The position numbers and the translations under genes were made by a program. This document shows, in pieces, positions 15,201 to 30,200 of a DNA stretch of 64,000 bases; within the stretch, counting starts at the first letter, position 1; the number at the start of each line of letters is the position of its first letter. The notes below the pieces were generated by a model. It saw only the letters and a program-made list of their open reading frames with translations, was not told the origin of the DNA and made no database searches. This stretch comes from Seriola aureovittata (taxonomy: Eukaryota > Chordata > Actinopteri > Carangiformes > Carangidae). The stretch spans positions 7,776,001-7,840,000 of the forward strand of contig NC_079381.1 in the NCBI RefSeq assembly GCF_021018895.1, read 5' to 3'.

Positions 15201-18200
15201 TACTATGTTGTTTTATTCCTTACCCTACTATGACTCTGTTATGACCTTTTATGCCTTAATATGCTATGATATTTTTTTGACCTTTTATGCCATACTATAC
15301 TATGACGTTTTTTGATATTTTCATGTCATACTATACTATGACTTTTTTGGCATTTTTATGCCTCACTATACTATGTCGTTTTATTCCTTACCCTACTATG
15401 ACTCTGTTATGACCTTTTATGCCTTAATATGCTATGATATTTTTTTGACCTTTTATGCCATACTATACTATGACGTTTTTTGATATTTTTATGTCATACT
15501 ATACTATTACTTTTTAGGCATTTTTATACCTTCCTATACTATGTTGTTTTATTCCTTACCATACTATGACTCTGTTATGACCTTTTATGCCTTAATATGC
15601 TATGACGTTTTTTTATATTTTTATGCCATACTATACTATGACTTTTTTGGCATTTTATGCCTCACTATACTATGTCGTTTTATTCCTTACCCTAATATGA
15701 CTTTGTTATAACCTTTTATGTCTTAATATGCTATGATATTTTTTTGACCTTTTATGCCATACTATACTATGACGTTTTTTGATATTTTTATGTTATACTA
15801 TACTATGACTTTTTTGGCATTTTTATGCCTCCTATACTATGTTATTTTATTCCTTAACCTACTATGACTCTGTTATGACCTTTTATGCCTTAATATGCTA
15901 TGATGTTTTTTTGACCTTTTATGCCATACTATACTATGATGTTTTTTGATATTTTCATGTCATACTATACTATGACTTTTTTGGCATTTTTATGCCTCAC
16001 TATACTATGTCGTTTTATTCCTTACCCTAATATGACTCTGTTATGACCTTTTATGCCTTAATATGCTATGATATTTTTTTGACCTTTTATGCCATACTAT
16101 ACTATGACTTTTTTGGCATTTTTATGCCTTCCTATACTATGTTGTTTTATTCCTTACCATACTAATACTCTGTTATGACCTTTTATGCCTTAATATGCTA
16201 TGATATTTTTTTGACCTTTTATGCCATACTATACTATGACTTTTTAGGCATTTTTATGCCTTCCTATACTATGTTGTTTTATTCCTTACCATACTAATAC
16301 TCTGTTATGACCTTTTATGCCTTAATATGCTATGATATTTTTTTGACCTTTTATGCCATACTATACTATGATGTTTTTTTTCCATTTTTAGGCCTTACTA
16401 GACTCTGACTTTTTTGGCATTTTTATGCCTTCCTATTCTATCTCGTTTTGTTCCTTACCAAACTGTGGCTCTGTTATGACCTTTTATGCCATACTATGAC
16501 TCTGTTATGACCTTTCATGCCTTAATATGCTATGATATTTTTTTGACCTTTTATGCCATACTGTACTATGATGTTTTTTGATATTTTCATGTCATACTAT
16601 ACTATGACTTTTTTGGCATTTTTATGCCTCACTATACTATGTCGTTTTATTCCTTACCCTACTATGACTCTGTTATGACCTTTTATGCCTTAATATGCTA
16701 TGATATTTTTTTGACCTTTTATGCCATACTATACTATGACGTTTTTTGATATTTTCATGTCATACTATACTATTACTTTTTAGGCATTTTTATGCCTTCC
16801 TATACTATGTCGTTTTATTCCTTACCCTACTATGACTTTGTTATAACCTTTTATGCCGTAATATGCTATGATGTTTTTTTGACCTTTTATGCCATACTAT
16901 ACTATGACGTTTTTTGATATTTTTATGTCATACTATACTATGACTTTTTAGGCATTTTTATGCCTTCCTATACTATGTTGTTTTATTCCTTACCATACTA
17001 TGACTCTGTTATGACCTTTTATGCCTTAATATGCTATGATTTTTTTTTGATATTTTTTATGCCATACTATACTATGATGTTTTTTGATATTTTCATGTCA
17101 TACTATACTATGACTTTTTTGGCATTTTTATGCCTCACTATACTATGTCGTTTTATTCCTTACCCTACTATGACTCTGTTATGACCTTTTATGCCTTAAT
17201 ATGCTATGATATTTTTTTGACCTTTTATGCCATACTATACTATGATGTTTTTTGATATTTTCATGTCATACTATACTATGACTTTTTTGGCATTTTTATG
17301 CCTCACTATACTATGTCGTTTTATTCCTTACCCTACTATGACTCTGTTATGACCTTTTATGCCTTAATATGCTGTGATATTTTTTTGACCTTTTATGCCA
17401 TACTATACTATGACGTTTTTTGATATTTTTATGTCATACTATACTATTACTTTTTAGGCATTTTTATGCCTTCCTATACTATGTCGTTTTATTCCTTACC
17501 ATACTATGACTCTGTTATGACCTTTTATGCCTTAATATGCTATGATATTTTTTTGAACTTTTATGCCATACTATACTATGACTTTTTAGGCATTTTTATG
17601 CCTTCCTATACTATGTTGTTTTATTCCTTACCATACTAATACTCTGTTATGACCTTTTATGCCTTAATATGCTATGATATTTTTTTGACCTTTTATGCCA
17701 TACTATACTATGACGTTTTTTGATATTTTCATGTCATACTATACTATGACTTTTTTGGCATTTTTATGCCTCACTATACTATGTCGTTTTATTCCTTACC
17801 CTACTATGACTCTGTTATGACCTTTTATGCCTTAATATGCTATGATATTTTTTTGACCTTTTATGCCATACTATACTATGATGTTTTTTGATATTTTTAT
17901 GTCATACTATACTATTACTTTTTAGGCATTTTTATGCCTTCTATACTATGTTGTTTTATTCCTTACCATACTATGACTCTGTTATGACCTTTTATGCCTT
18001 AATATGCTATGACGTTTTTTGATATTTTTTATGCCATACTATACTATGACTTTTTTGGCATTTTATGCCTCACTATACTATGTCGTTTTATTCCTTACCC
18101 TAATATGACTTTGTTATAACCTTTTATGTCTTAATATGCTATGATATTTTTTTGAGCTTTTATGCCATACTATACTATGACGTTTTTTGATATTTTCATG

Positions 18201-21200
18201 TCATACTATACTATGACTTTTTAGGCATTTTTATGCCTCACTATACTATGTCGTTTTATTCCTTACCCTACTATGACTCTGTTATGACCTTTTATGCCTT
18301 AATATGCTATGATATTTTTTTGACCTTTTATGCCATACTATACTATGACGTTTTTTGATATTTTTATGTCATACTATACTATTACTTTTTAGGCATTTTT
18401 ATGCCTTCCTATACTATGTTGTTTTATTCCTTACCATACTATGACTCTGTTATGATCTTTTATGCCTTAATATGCTATGACTTTTTTTATATTTTTATGC
18501 CATACTATACTATGACGTTTTTTGATATTTTTATGTCATACTATACTATGACTTTTTTGGCATTTTTATGCCTCACTATACTATGTTATTTTATTCCTTA
18601 CCTACTATGACTCTGTTATGACCTTTTATGCCTAATATGCTATGATATTTTTTTGACCTTTTATGCCATACTATACTATGATGTTTTTTGATATTTTCAT
18701 GTCATACTATACTATGACTTTTTTGGCATTTTTATGCCTCACTATACTATGTCGTTTTATTCCTTACCCTAATATGACTCTGTTATGACCTTTTATGCCT
18801 TAATATGCTATGATATTTTTTTGACCTTTTATGCCATACTATACTATGACTTTTTAGGCATTTTTATGCCTTCCTATACTATGTTGTTTTATTCCTTACC
18901 ATACTATGACTCTGTTATGACCTTTTATGCCTTAATATGCTATGATATTTTTTTGACCTTTTATGCCATACTATACTATGATGTTTTTTGATATTTTTAT
19001 GTCATACTATACTATGACTTTTTTGGCATTTTTATGCCTCACTATACTATGTTGTTTTATTCCTTACCCTACTATGACTCTGTTATGACCTTTTATGCCT
19101 TAATATGCTATGATATTTTTTTGACCTTTTATGCCATACTATACTATGATGTTTTTTGATATTTTCATGTCATACTATACTATGACTTTTTAGGCATTTT
19201 TATGCCTCACTATACTATGTCGTTTTATTCCTTACCCTACTATGACTTTGTTATAACCTTTTATGTCTTAATATGCTATGATATTTTTTTGACCTTTTAT
19301 GCCATACTATACTATGACGTTTTTTGATATTTTTATGTCATACTATACTATTACTTTTTAGGCATTTTTATGCCTCACTATACTATGTCGTTTTATTCCT
19401 TACCCTACTATGACTCTGTTATGATCTTTTATGCCTTAATATGCTATGACTTTTTTTATATTTTTATGCCATACTATACTATGACGTTTTTTGATATTTT
19501 TATGTTATACTATACTATGACTTTTTTGGCATTTTTATGCCTCCCTATACTATGTTATTTTATTCCTTAACCTACTATGACTCTGTTATGACCTTTTATG
19601 CCTTAATATGCTATGATATTTTTTTGACCCTTTATGCCATACTATACTATGACGTTTTTTGATATTTTCATGTCATACTATACTATGACTTTTTTGGCAT
19701 TTTTATGCCTCACTATACTATGTCGTTTTATTCCTTACCCTACTATGACTCTGTTATGACCTTTTATGCCTTAATATGCTATGATGTTTTTTTGACCTTT
19801 TATGCCATACTATACTATGACGTTTTTTGATATTTTTATGTCATACTATACTATGACTTTTTAGGCATTTTTATGCCTCACTATACTATGACTTTTTAGG
19901 CATTTTTATGCCTTCCTATACTATGTTGTTTTATTCCTTACCATACTATGACTCTGTTATGACCTTTTATGCCTTAATATGCTATGATGTTTTTTGATAT
20001 TTTCATGTCATACTATACTATGACTTTTTTGGCATTTTTATACCTTCCTATACTATGTTGTTTTATTCCTTACCATACTATGACTCTGTTATGATCTTTT
20101 ATGCCTTAATATGCTATGACTTTTTTTATATTTTTATGCCATACTATACTATGATGTTTTTTGATATTTTCATGTCATACTATACTATGACTTTTTTGGC
20201 ATTTTTATGCCTCACTATACTATGTCGTTTTATTCCTTACCCTAATATGACTCTGTTATGACCTTTTATGCCTTAATATGCTATGATATTTTTTTGACCT
20301 TTTATGCCATACTATACTATGACTTTTTAGGCATTTTTATGCCTTCCTATACTATGTCGTTTTATTCCTTACCATACTATGACTTTGTTATAACCTTTTA
20401 TGCCGTAATATGCTATGATGTTTTTTTGACCTTTTATACCATACTATACTATGACGTTTTTTGATATTTTTATGTCATACTATACTATTACTTTTTAGGC
20501 ATTTTTATGCCTTCCTATACTATGTTGTTTTATTACTTACCATACTATGACTCTGGTATGACCTTTTATGCCTTAATATGCTATGACGTTTTTTTATATT
20601 TTTATGCCATACTATACTATGACTTTTTTGGCATTTTATGCCTCACTATACTATGTCGTTTTATTCCTTACCCTAATATGACTTTGTTATAACCTTTTAT
20701 GTCTTAATATGCTATGATATTTTTTTGAGCTTTTATGCCATACTATACTATGATGTTTTTTGATATTTTCATGTCATACTATACTATGACTTTTTTGGCA
20801 TTTTTATGCCTCACTATACTATGTCGTTTTATTCCTTACCCTACTATGACTCTGTTATGACCTTTTATGCCTTAATATGCTATGATATTTTTTTGACCTT
20901 TTATGCCATACTATACTATGACGTTTTTTGATATTTTTATGTCATACTATACTATGACTTTTTTGGCATTTTTATGCCTCACTATACTATGTCGTTTTAT
21001 TCCTTACCCTAATATGACTTTGTTATAACCTTTTATGTCTTAATATGCTATGATATTTTTTTGAGCTTTTATGCCATACTATACTATGACGTTTTTTGAT
21101 ATTTTCATGTCATACTATACTATGACTTTTTAGGCATTTTTATACCTAACTATACTATGTCGTTTTATTCCTTACCCTACTATGACTCTGTTATGACCTT

Positions 21201-24200
21201 TTATGCCTTAATATGCTATGATATTTTTTTGACCTTTTATGCCATACTATACTATGACGTTTTTTGATATTTTTATGTCATACTATACTATTACTTTTTA
21301 GGCATTTTTATGCCTTCCTATACTATGTTGTTTTATTCCTTACCATACTATGACTCTGTTATGATCTTTTATGCCTTAATATGCTATGACTTTTTTTATA
21401 TTTTTATGCCATACTATACTATGACATTTTTTGATATTTTTATGTTATACTATACTATGACTTTTTTGGCATTTTTATGCCTCCCTATACTATGTTATTT
21501 TATTCCTTAACCTACTATGACTCTGTTATGACCTTTTATGCCTTAATATGCTATGATGTTTTTTTAACCTTTTATGCCATACTATACTGTGATGTTTTTT
21601 GATATTTTCATGTCATACTATACTATGACTTTTTTGGCATTTTTATGCCTCACTATACTATGTCGTTTTATTCCTTACCCTAATATGACTCTGTTATGAC
21701 CTTTTATGCCTTAATATGCTATGATATTTTTTTGACCTTTTATGCCATACTATACTATGACTTTTTAGGCATTTTTATGCCTTCCTATACTATGTTGTTT
21801 TATTCCTTACCATACTAATACTCTGTTATGACCTTTTATGCCTTAATATGCTATGATATTTTTTTGACCTTTTATGCCATACTATACTATGATGTTTTTT
21901 GATATTTTTATGTCATACTATACTATGACTTTTTTGGCATTTTTATGCCTCACTATACTATGTTTTTTATTCCTTACCCTACTATGACTCTGTTATGACC
22001 TTTTATGCCTTAATATGCTATGATATTTTTTTGACCCTTTATGCCATACTATACTATGACGTTTTTTGATATTTTCATGTCATACTATACTATGACTTTT
22101 TTGGCATTTTATGCCTCACTATACTATGTCGTTTTATTCCTTACCCTAATATGACTTTGTTATAACCTTTTATGTCTTAATATGCTATGATATTTTTTTG
22201 AGCTTTTATGCCATACTATACTATGATGTTTTTTGATATTTTCATGTCATACTATACTATGACTTTTTAGGCATTTTTATGCCTTCCTATACTATGTTGT
22301 TTTATTCCTTACCATACTATGACTCTGTTATGACCTTTTATGCCTTAATATGTTATGACTTTTTTTATATTTTTATGCCATACTATACTATGACGTTTTT
22401 TGATATTTTTATGTCATACTATACTATTACTTTTTAGGCATTTTTATGCCCCCCTATACTATGTTGTTTTATTCCTTACCCTACTATGACTCTGTTTTGA
22501 CCTTTTATGCCTTAATATGCCATGATGTTATTTTGACCTTTTATGCCATACTATACTATGACGTTTTTTGACATTTTTATGTCATACTATACTATGACTT
22601 TTTTGGCATTTTTATGCCTCACTATACTATGTCGTTTTATTCCATACCATACTATGACTCTGTTATGACCTTTTATGCCTTAATATGCTATGATGTTTTT
22701 TTGACCTTTTATGCCATACTATACTATGACGTTTTTTGATATTTTCATGTCATACTATACTATGACTTTTTTGGCATTTTTATGCCTCACTATACTATGT
22801 CGTTTTATTCCTTACCTACTATGACTTTGTTATAACCTTTTATGTCTTAATATGCTATGATATTTTTTTGACCTTTTATGCCATACTATACTATGACGTT
22901 TTTTGATATTTTCATGTCATACTATACTATGACTTTTTAGGCATTTTTATGCCTCACTATACTATGTCATTTTATTCCTTACCCTACTATGACTCTGGTA
23001 TGACCTTTTATGCCTTAATATGCTATGATATTTTTTTGACCTTTTATGCCTTACTATACTATGACGTTTTTTTATATTTTTATGCCATACTATACTATGA
23101 CTTTTTAGGCATTTTTATGCCTCCTATACTATGTTGTTTTATTCCTTACCATACTATGACTCTGTTATGACCTTTTATGCCTTAATATGTTATGACTTTT
23201 TTTATATTTTTATGCCATACTATACTGTGACGTTTTTTGATATTTTTATGTTATACTATACCATGACTTTTTTGGCATTTTTATGCCCCCCTATACTATG
23301 TTATTTTATTCCTTACCCTACTATGACTCTGTTTTGACCTTTTATGCCTTAATATGCTATGATGTTTTTTTGACCTTTTATGCCATACTATACTATGATG
23401 TTTTTTGATATTTTCATGTCATACTATACTATGACTTTTTTGGCATTTTTATGCCTCACTATACTATGTCGTTTTATTCCATACCATACTATGACTCTAT
23501 TATGACCTTTTATGCCTTAATATGCTATGACGTTTTTTTGACCTTTTATGCCATACTATACTATGACGTTTTTTGATATTTTTATGTCATACTATACTAT
23601 GACTTTTTAGGCATTTTTATGCCTCACTATACTATGACTTTTTAGGCATTTTTATGCCTTCCTATACTATGTTGTTTTATTCCTTACCATACTATGACTC
23701 TGGTATGACCTTTTATGCCATACTATACTATGACGTTTTTTGATATTTTCATGTCATACTATACTATGACTTTTTAGGCATTTTTATGCCTCACTATACT
23801 ATGTCGTTTTATTCCTTACCCTAATATGACTCTGTTATGACCTTTTATGCCTTAATATGCTATGATATTTTTTTGACCTTTTATGCCATACTATACTATG
23901 ACGTTTTTTGATATTTTTATGTCATACTATACTATGACTTTTTTGGCATTTTTATGCCTCACTATACTATGTTGTTTTATTCCTTACCCTACTATGACTC
24001 TGTTATGACCTTTTATGCCTTAATATGCTATGATATTTTTTTGACCCTTTATGCCATACTATACTATGACGTTTTTTGATATTTTCATGTCATACTATAC
24101 TATGACTTTTTTGGCATTTTATGCCTCACTATACTATGTCGTTTTATTCCTTACCCTAATATGACTTTGTTATAACCTTTTATGCCTTAATATGCTATGA

Positions 24201-27200
24201 TATTTTTTTGACCTTTTATGCCATACTATACTATGATGTTTTTTGATATTTTCATGTCATACTATACTATGACTTTTTTGGCATTTTTATGCCTCACTAT
24301 ACTATGTCGTTTTATTCCTTACCCTAATATGACTCTGTTTTGACCTTTTATGCCTTAATATGCTATGATATTTTTTTGACCCTTTATGCCATTCTATACT
24401 ATGACTTTTTAGGCATTTTTATGCCTTCCTATACTATGTTGTTTTATTCCTTACCATACTATGACTTTGTTATAACCTTTTATGCCTTAATATGCTATGA
24501 TGTTTTTTTGACCTTTTATGCCATACTATACTATGACGTTTTTTGATATTTTTATGTCATACTATACTATGACTTTTTTGGCATTTTTATGCCTTCCTAT
24601 ACTATGTTGTTTTATTCCTTACCATACTATGACTCTGTTATGACCTTTTATGCCTTAATATGCTATGATATTTTTTTTTACCTTTTATGCCATACTATAC
24701 TATGATGCTTTTTGATATTTTCATGTCATACTATACTATGACTTTTTTGGCATTTTTATGCCTCACTATACTATGTCGTTTTATTCCTTACCCTACTATG
24801 ACTCTGTTATGACCTTTTATGCCTTAATATGCTATGATATTTTTTTGACCTTTTATGCCATACTATACTATGACGTTTTTTGATATTTTTATGTCATACT
24901 ATACTATTACTTTTTAGGCATTTTTATGCCTTCCTATACTATGTTGTTTTATTACTTACCATACTATGACTCTGGTATGACCTTTTATGCCTTAATATGC
25001 TATGACGTTTTTTTATATTTTTATGCCATACTATACTATGACTTTTTTGGCATTTTATGCCTCACTATACTATGTCGTTTTATTCCTTACCCTAATATGA
25101 CTTTGTTATAACCTTTTATGTCTTAATATGCTATGATATTTTTTTGAGCTTTTATGCCATACTATACTATGACGTTTTTTGATATTTTCATGTCATACTA
25201 TACTATGACTTTTTAGGCATTTTTATGCCTAACTATACTATGTCGTTTTATTCCTTACCCTACTATGACTTTGTTATAACCTTTTATGCCTTAATATGCT
25301 ATGATATTTTTTTGACCTTTTATGCCATACTATACTATGACGTTTTTTGATATTTTTATGTCATACTATACTATGACTTTTTAGGCATTTTTATGCCTTC
25401 CTATACTATGTTGTTTTATTCCTTACCATACTATGACTCTGTTATGATCTTTTATGCCTTAATATGCTATGACTTTTTTTATATTTTTATGTTATACTAT
25501 ACTATGACTATTTTGGCATTTTTATGCCTCACTATACTATGTCGTTTTATTCCTTACCCTACTATGACTCTGTTATGACCTTTTATGCCTTAATATGCTA
25601 TGATATTTTTTTGACCTTTTATGCCATACTATACTATGACGTTTTTTGATATTTTTATGTTATACTATACTATGACTTTTTTGGCATTTTTATGCCCCCC
25701 TATACTATGTTATTTCATTCCTTAACCTACTATGACTCTGTTATGACCTTTTATGCCTTAATATGCTATGATGTTTTTTTGACCTTTTATGCCATACTAT
25801 ACTATGATGTTTTTTTATATTTTCATGTCATACTATACTATGACTTTTTTGGCATTTTTATGCCTCACTATACTATGTCGTTTTATTCCTTACCCTAATA
25901 TGACTCTGTTATGACCTTTTATGCCTTAATATGCTATGATATTTTTTTGACCTTTTATGCCATACTATACTATGACTTTTTAGGCATTTTTATGCCTTCC
26001 TATACTATGTTGTTTTATTCCTTACCATACTATACTCTGTTATGACCTTTTATGCCTTAATATGCTATGATATTTTTTTGACCTTTTATGCCATACTATA
26101 CTATGATGTTTTTTGATATTTTTATGTCATACTATACTATGACTTTTTTGGCATTTTTATGCCTCACTATACTATGTTGTTTTATTCCTTACCCTACTAT
26201 GACTCTGTTATGACCTTTTATGCCTTAATATGCTATGATATTTTTTTGACCCTTTATGCCATACTATACTATGACGTTTTTTGATATTTTCATGTCATAC
26301 TATACTATGACTTTTTTGGCATTTTATGCCTCACTATACTATGTCGTTTTATTCCTTACCCTAATATGACTTTGTTATAACCTTTTATGTCTTAATATGC
26401 TATGATATTTTTTTGAGCTTTTATGCCATACTATACTATGATGTTTTTTGATATTTTCATGTCATACTATACTATGACTTTTTAGGCATTTTTATGCCTC
26501 ACTATACTATGTCGTTTTATTCCTTACCCTACTATGACTCTGGTATGACCTTTTATGCCTTAATATGCTATGATATTTTTTTGACCTTTTATGCCATACT
26601 ATACTATGACGTTTTTTGATATTTTTATGTCATACTATACTATTACTTTTTAGGCATTTTTATGCCTTCCTATACTATGTTGTTTTATTCCTTACCATAC
26701 TATGACTCTGTTATGACCTTTTATGCCTTAATATGTTATGACTTTTTTTATATTTTTATGCCATACTATACTGTGACGTTTTTTGATATTTTTATGTTAT
26801 ACTATACTATGACTTTTTTGGCATTTTTATGCCCCCCTATACTATGTTATTTCATTCCTTACCCTACTATGACTCTGTTTTGACCTTTTATGCCTTAATA
26901 TGCCATGATGTTATTTTGACCTTTTATGCCATACTATACTATGATGTTTTTTGATATTTTTATGTCATACTATACTATGACTTTTTAGGCATTTTTATGC
27001 CTCACTATACTATGTCGTTTTATTCCTTACCCTACTATGACTCTGTTATGACCTTTTATGCCTTAATATGCTATGATATTTTTTTGACCCTTTATGCCAT
27101 ACTATACTATGACGTTTTTTGATATTTTCATGTCATACTATACTATGACTTTTTTGGCATTTTTATGCCCCCCTATACTATGTCGTTTTATTCCTTACCC

Positions 27201-30200
27201 TACTATGACTCTGTTATGACCTTTTATGCCTTAATATGCTATGATATTTTTTTGACCTTTTATGCCATACTATACTATGACGTTTTTTGATATTTTTATG
27301 TCATACTATACTATTACTTTTTAGGCATTTTTATGCCTCCTATACTATGTTGTTTTATTACTTACCATACTATGACTCTGTTATGACCTTTTATGCCTTA
27401 ATATGCTATGACGTTTTTTGATATTTTTATGTCATACTATACTATGACGTTTTTTGATATTTTCATGTCATACTATACTATGACTTTTTTGGCATTTTTA
27501 TGCCTCACTATACTATGTCGTTTTATTCCTTACCCTAATATGACTTTGTTATAACCTTTTATGTCTTAATATGCTATGATATTTTTTTGACCTTTTATGC
27601 CATACTATACTATGACGTTTTTTGATATTTTTATGTCATACTATACTATTACTTTTTAGGCATTTTTATACCTTCCTATACTATGTTGTTTTATTACTTA
27701 CCATACTATGACTCTGTTATGACCTTTTATGCCTTAATATGCTATGACGTTTTTTTATATTTTTATGCCATACTATACTATCACTTTTTTGGCATTTTAT
27801 GCCTCACTATACTATGTCGTTTTATTCCTTACCCTAATATGACTTTGTTATAACCTTTTATGTCTTAATATGCTATGATATTTTTTTGAGCTTTTATGCC
27901 ATACTATACTATGACGTTTTTTGATATTTTCATGTCATACTATACTATGACTTTTTAGGCATTTTTATACCTAACTATACTATGTCGTTTTATTCCTTAC
28001 CCTACTATGACTCTGTTATGACCTTTTATGCCTTAATATGCTATGATATTTTTTTGACCTTTTATGCCATACTATACTATGACGTTTTTTGATATTTTTA
28101 TGTGATACTATACTATTACTTTTTAGGCATTTTTATGCCTTCCTATACTATGTTGTTTTATTCCTTACCATACTATGACTCTGTTATGATCTTTTATGCC
28201 TTAATATGCTATGACTTTTTTTATATTTTTATGTTATACTATACTATGACTATTTTGGCATTTTTATGCCTCACTATACTATGTCGTTTTATTCCTTACC
28301 CTACTATGACTCTGTTATGACCTTTTATGCCTTAATATGCTATGATATTTTTTTGACCTTTTATGCCATACTATACTATGACGTTTTTTGATATTTTTTT
28401 GACCTTTTATGCCATACTATACTATGACTTTTTTGGCATTTTTATGCCCCCCTATACTATGTTATTTCATTCCTTAACCTACTATGACTCTGTTATGACC
28501 TTTTATGCCTTAATATGCTATGATGTTTTTTTGACCTTTTATGCCATACTATACTATGATGTTTTTTGATATTTTCATGTCATACTATACTATGACTTTT
28601 TTGGCATTTTTATGCCTCACTATACTATGTCGTTTTATTCCTTACCCTAATATGACTCTGTTATGACCTTTTATGCCTTAATATGCTATGATATTTTTTT
28701 GACCTTTTATGCCATACTATACTATGACTTTTTAGGCATTTTTATGCCTTCCTATACTATGTTGTTTTATTCCTTACCATACTAATACTCTGTTATGACC
28801 TTTTATGCCTTAATATGCTATGATATTTTTTTGACCTTTTATGCCATACTATACTATGATGTTTTTTGATATTTTTATGTCATACTATACTATGACTTTT
28901 TTGGCATTTTTATGCCTCACTATACTATGTTGTTTTATTCCTTACCCTACTATGACTCTGTTATGACCTTTTATGCCTTAATATGCTATGATATTTTTTT
29001 GACCCTTTATGCCATACTATACTATGACGTTTTTTGATATTTTCATGTCATACTATACTATGACGTTTTTTGATATTTTCATGTCATACTATACTATGAC
29101 TTTTTTGGCATTTTATGCCTCACTATACTATGTCGTTTTATTCCTTACCCTAATATGACTTTTTTATAACCTTTTATGTCTTAATATGCTATGATATTTT
29201 TTTGAGCTTTTATGCCATACTATACTATGATGTTTTTTGATATTTTCATGTCATACTATACTATGACTTTTTAGGCATTTTTATGCCTCACTATACTATG
29301 TCGTTTTATTCCTTACCCTACTATGACTCTGGTATGACCTTTTATGCCTTAATATGCTATGATATTTTTTTGACCTTTTATGCCATACTATACTATGACG
29401 TTTTTTGATATTTTTATGTCATACTATACTATTACTTTTTAGGCATTTTTATGCCTTCCTATAATATGTTGTTTTATTCCTTACCATACTATGACTCTGT
29501 TATGACCTTTTATGCCTTAATATGTTATGACTTTTTTTTATATTTTTATGCCATACTATACTGTGACGTTTTTTGATATTTTTATGTTATACTATACTAT
29601 GACTTTTTTGGCATTTTTATGCCCCCCTATACTATGTTATTTCATTCCTTACCCTACTATGACTCTGTTTTGACCTTGTATGCCTTAATATGCCATGATG
29701 TTATTTTGACCTTTTATGCCATACTATACTATGATGTTTTTTGATATTTTCATGTCATACTATACTATGACTTTTTTGGCATTTTTATGCCTCACTATAC
29801 TATGTCGTTTTATTCCATACCATACTATGACTCTGTTATGACCTTTTATGCCTTAATATGCTATGACGTTTTTTTGACCTTTTATGCCATACTATACTAT
29901 GATGCTTTTTGATATTTTCATGTCATACTATACTATGACTTTTTTGGCATTTTTATGCCTCACTATACTATGTCGTTTTATTCCTTACCCTACTATGACT
30001 CTGTTATGACCTTTTATGTCTTAATATGCTATGATATTTTTTTGAGCTTTTATGCCATACTAAACTATGACGTATTTTGATATTTTCATGTCATACTATA
30101 CTATGACTTTTTAGGCATTTTTATACCTAACTATACTATGTCGTTTTATTCCTTACCCTACTATGACTCTGTTATGACCTTTTATGCCTTAATATGCTAT

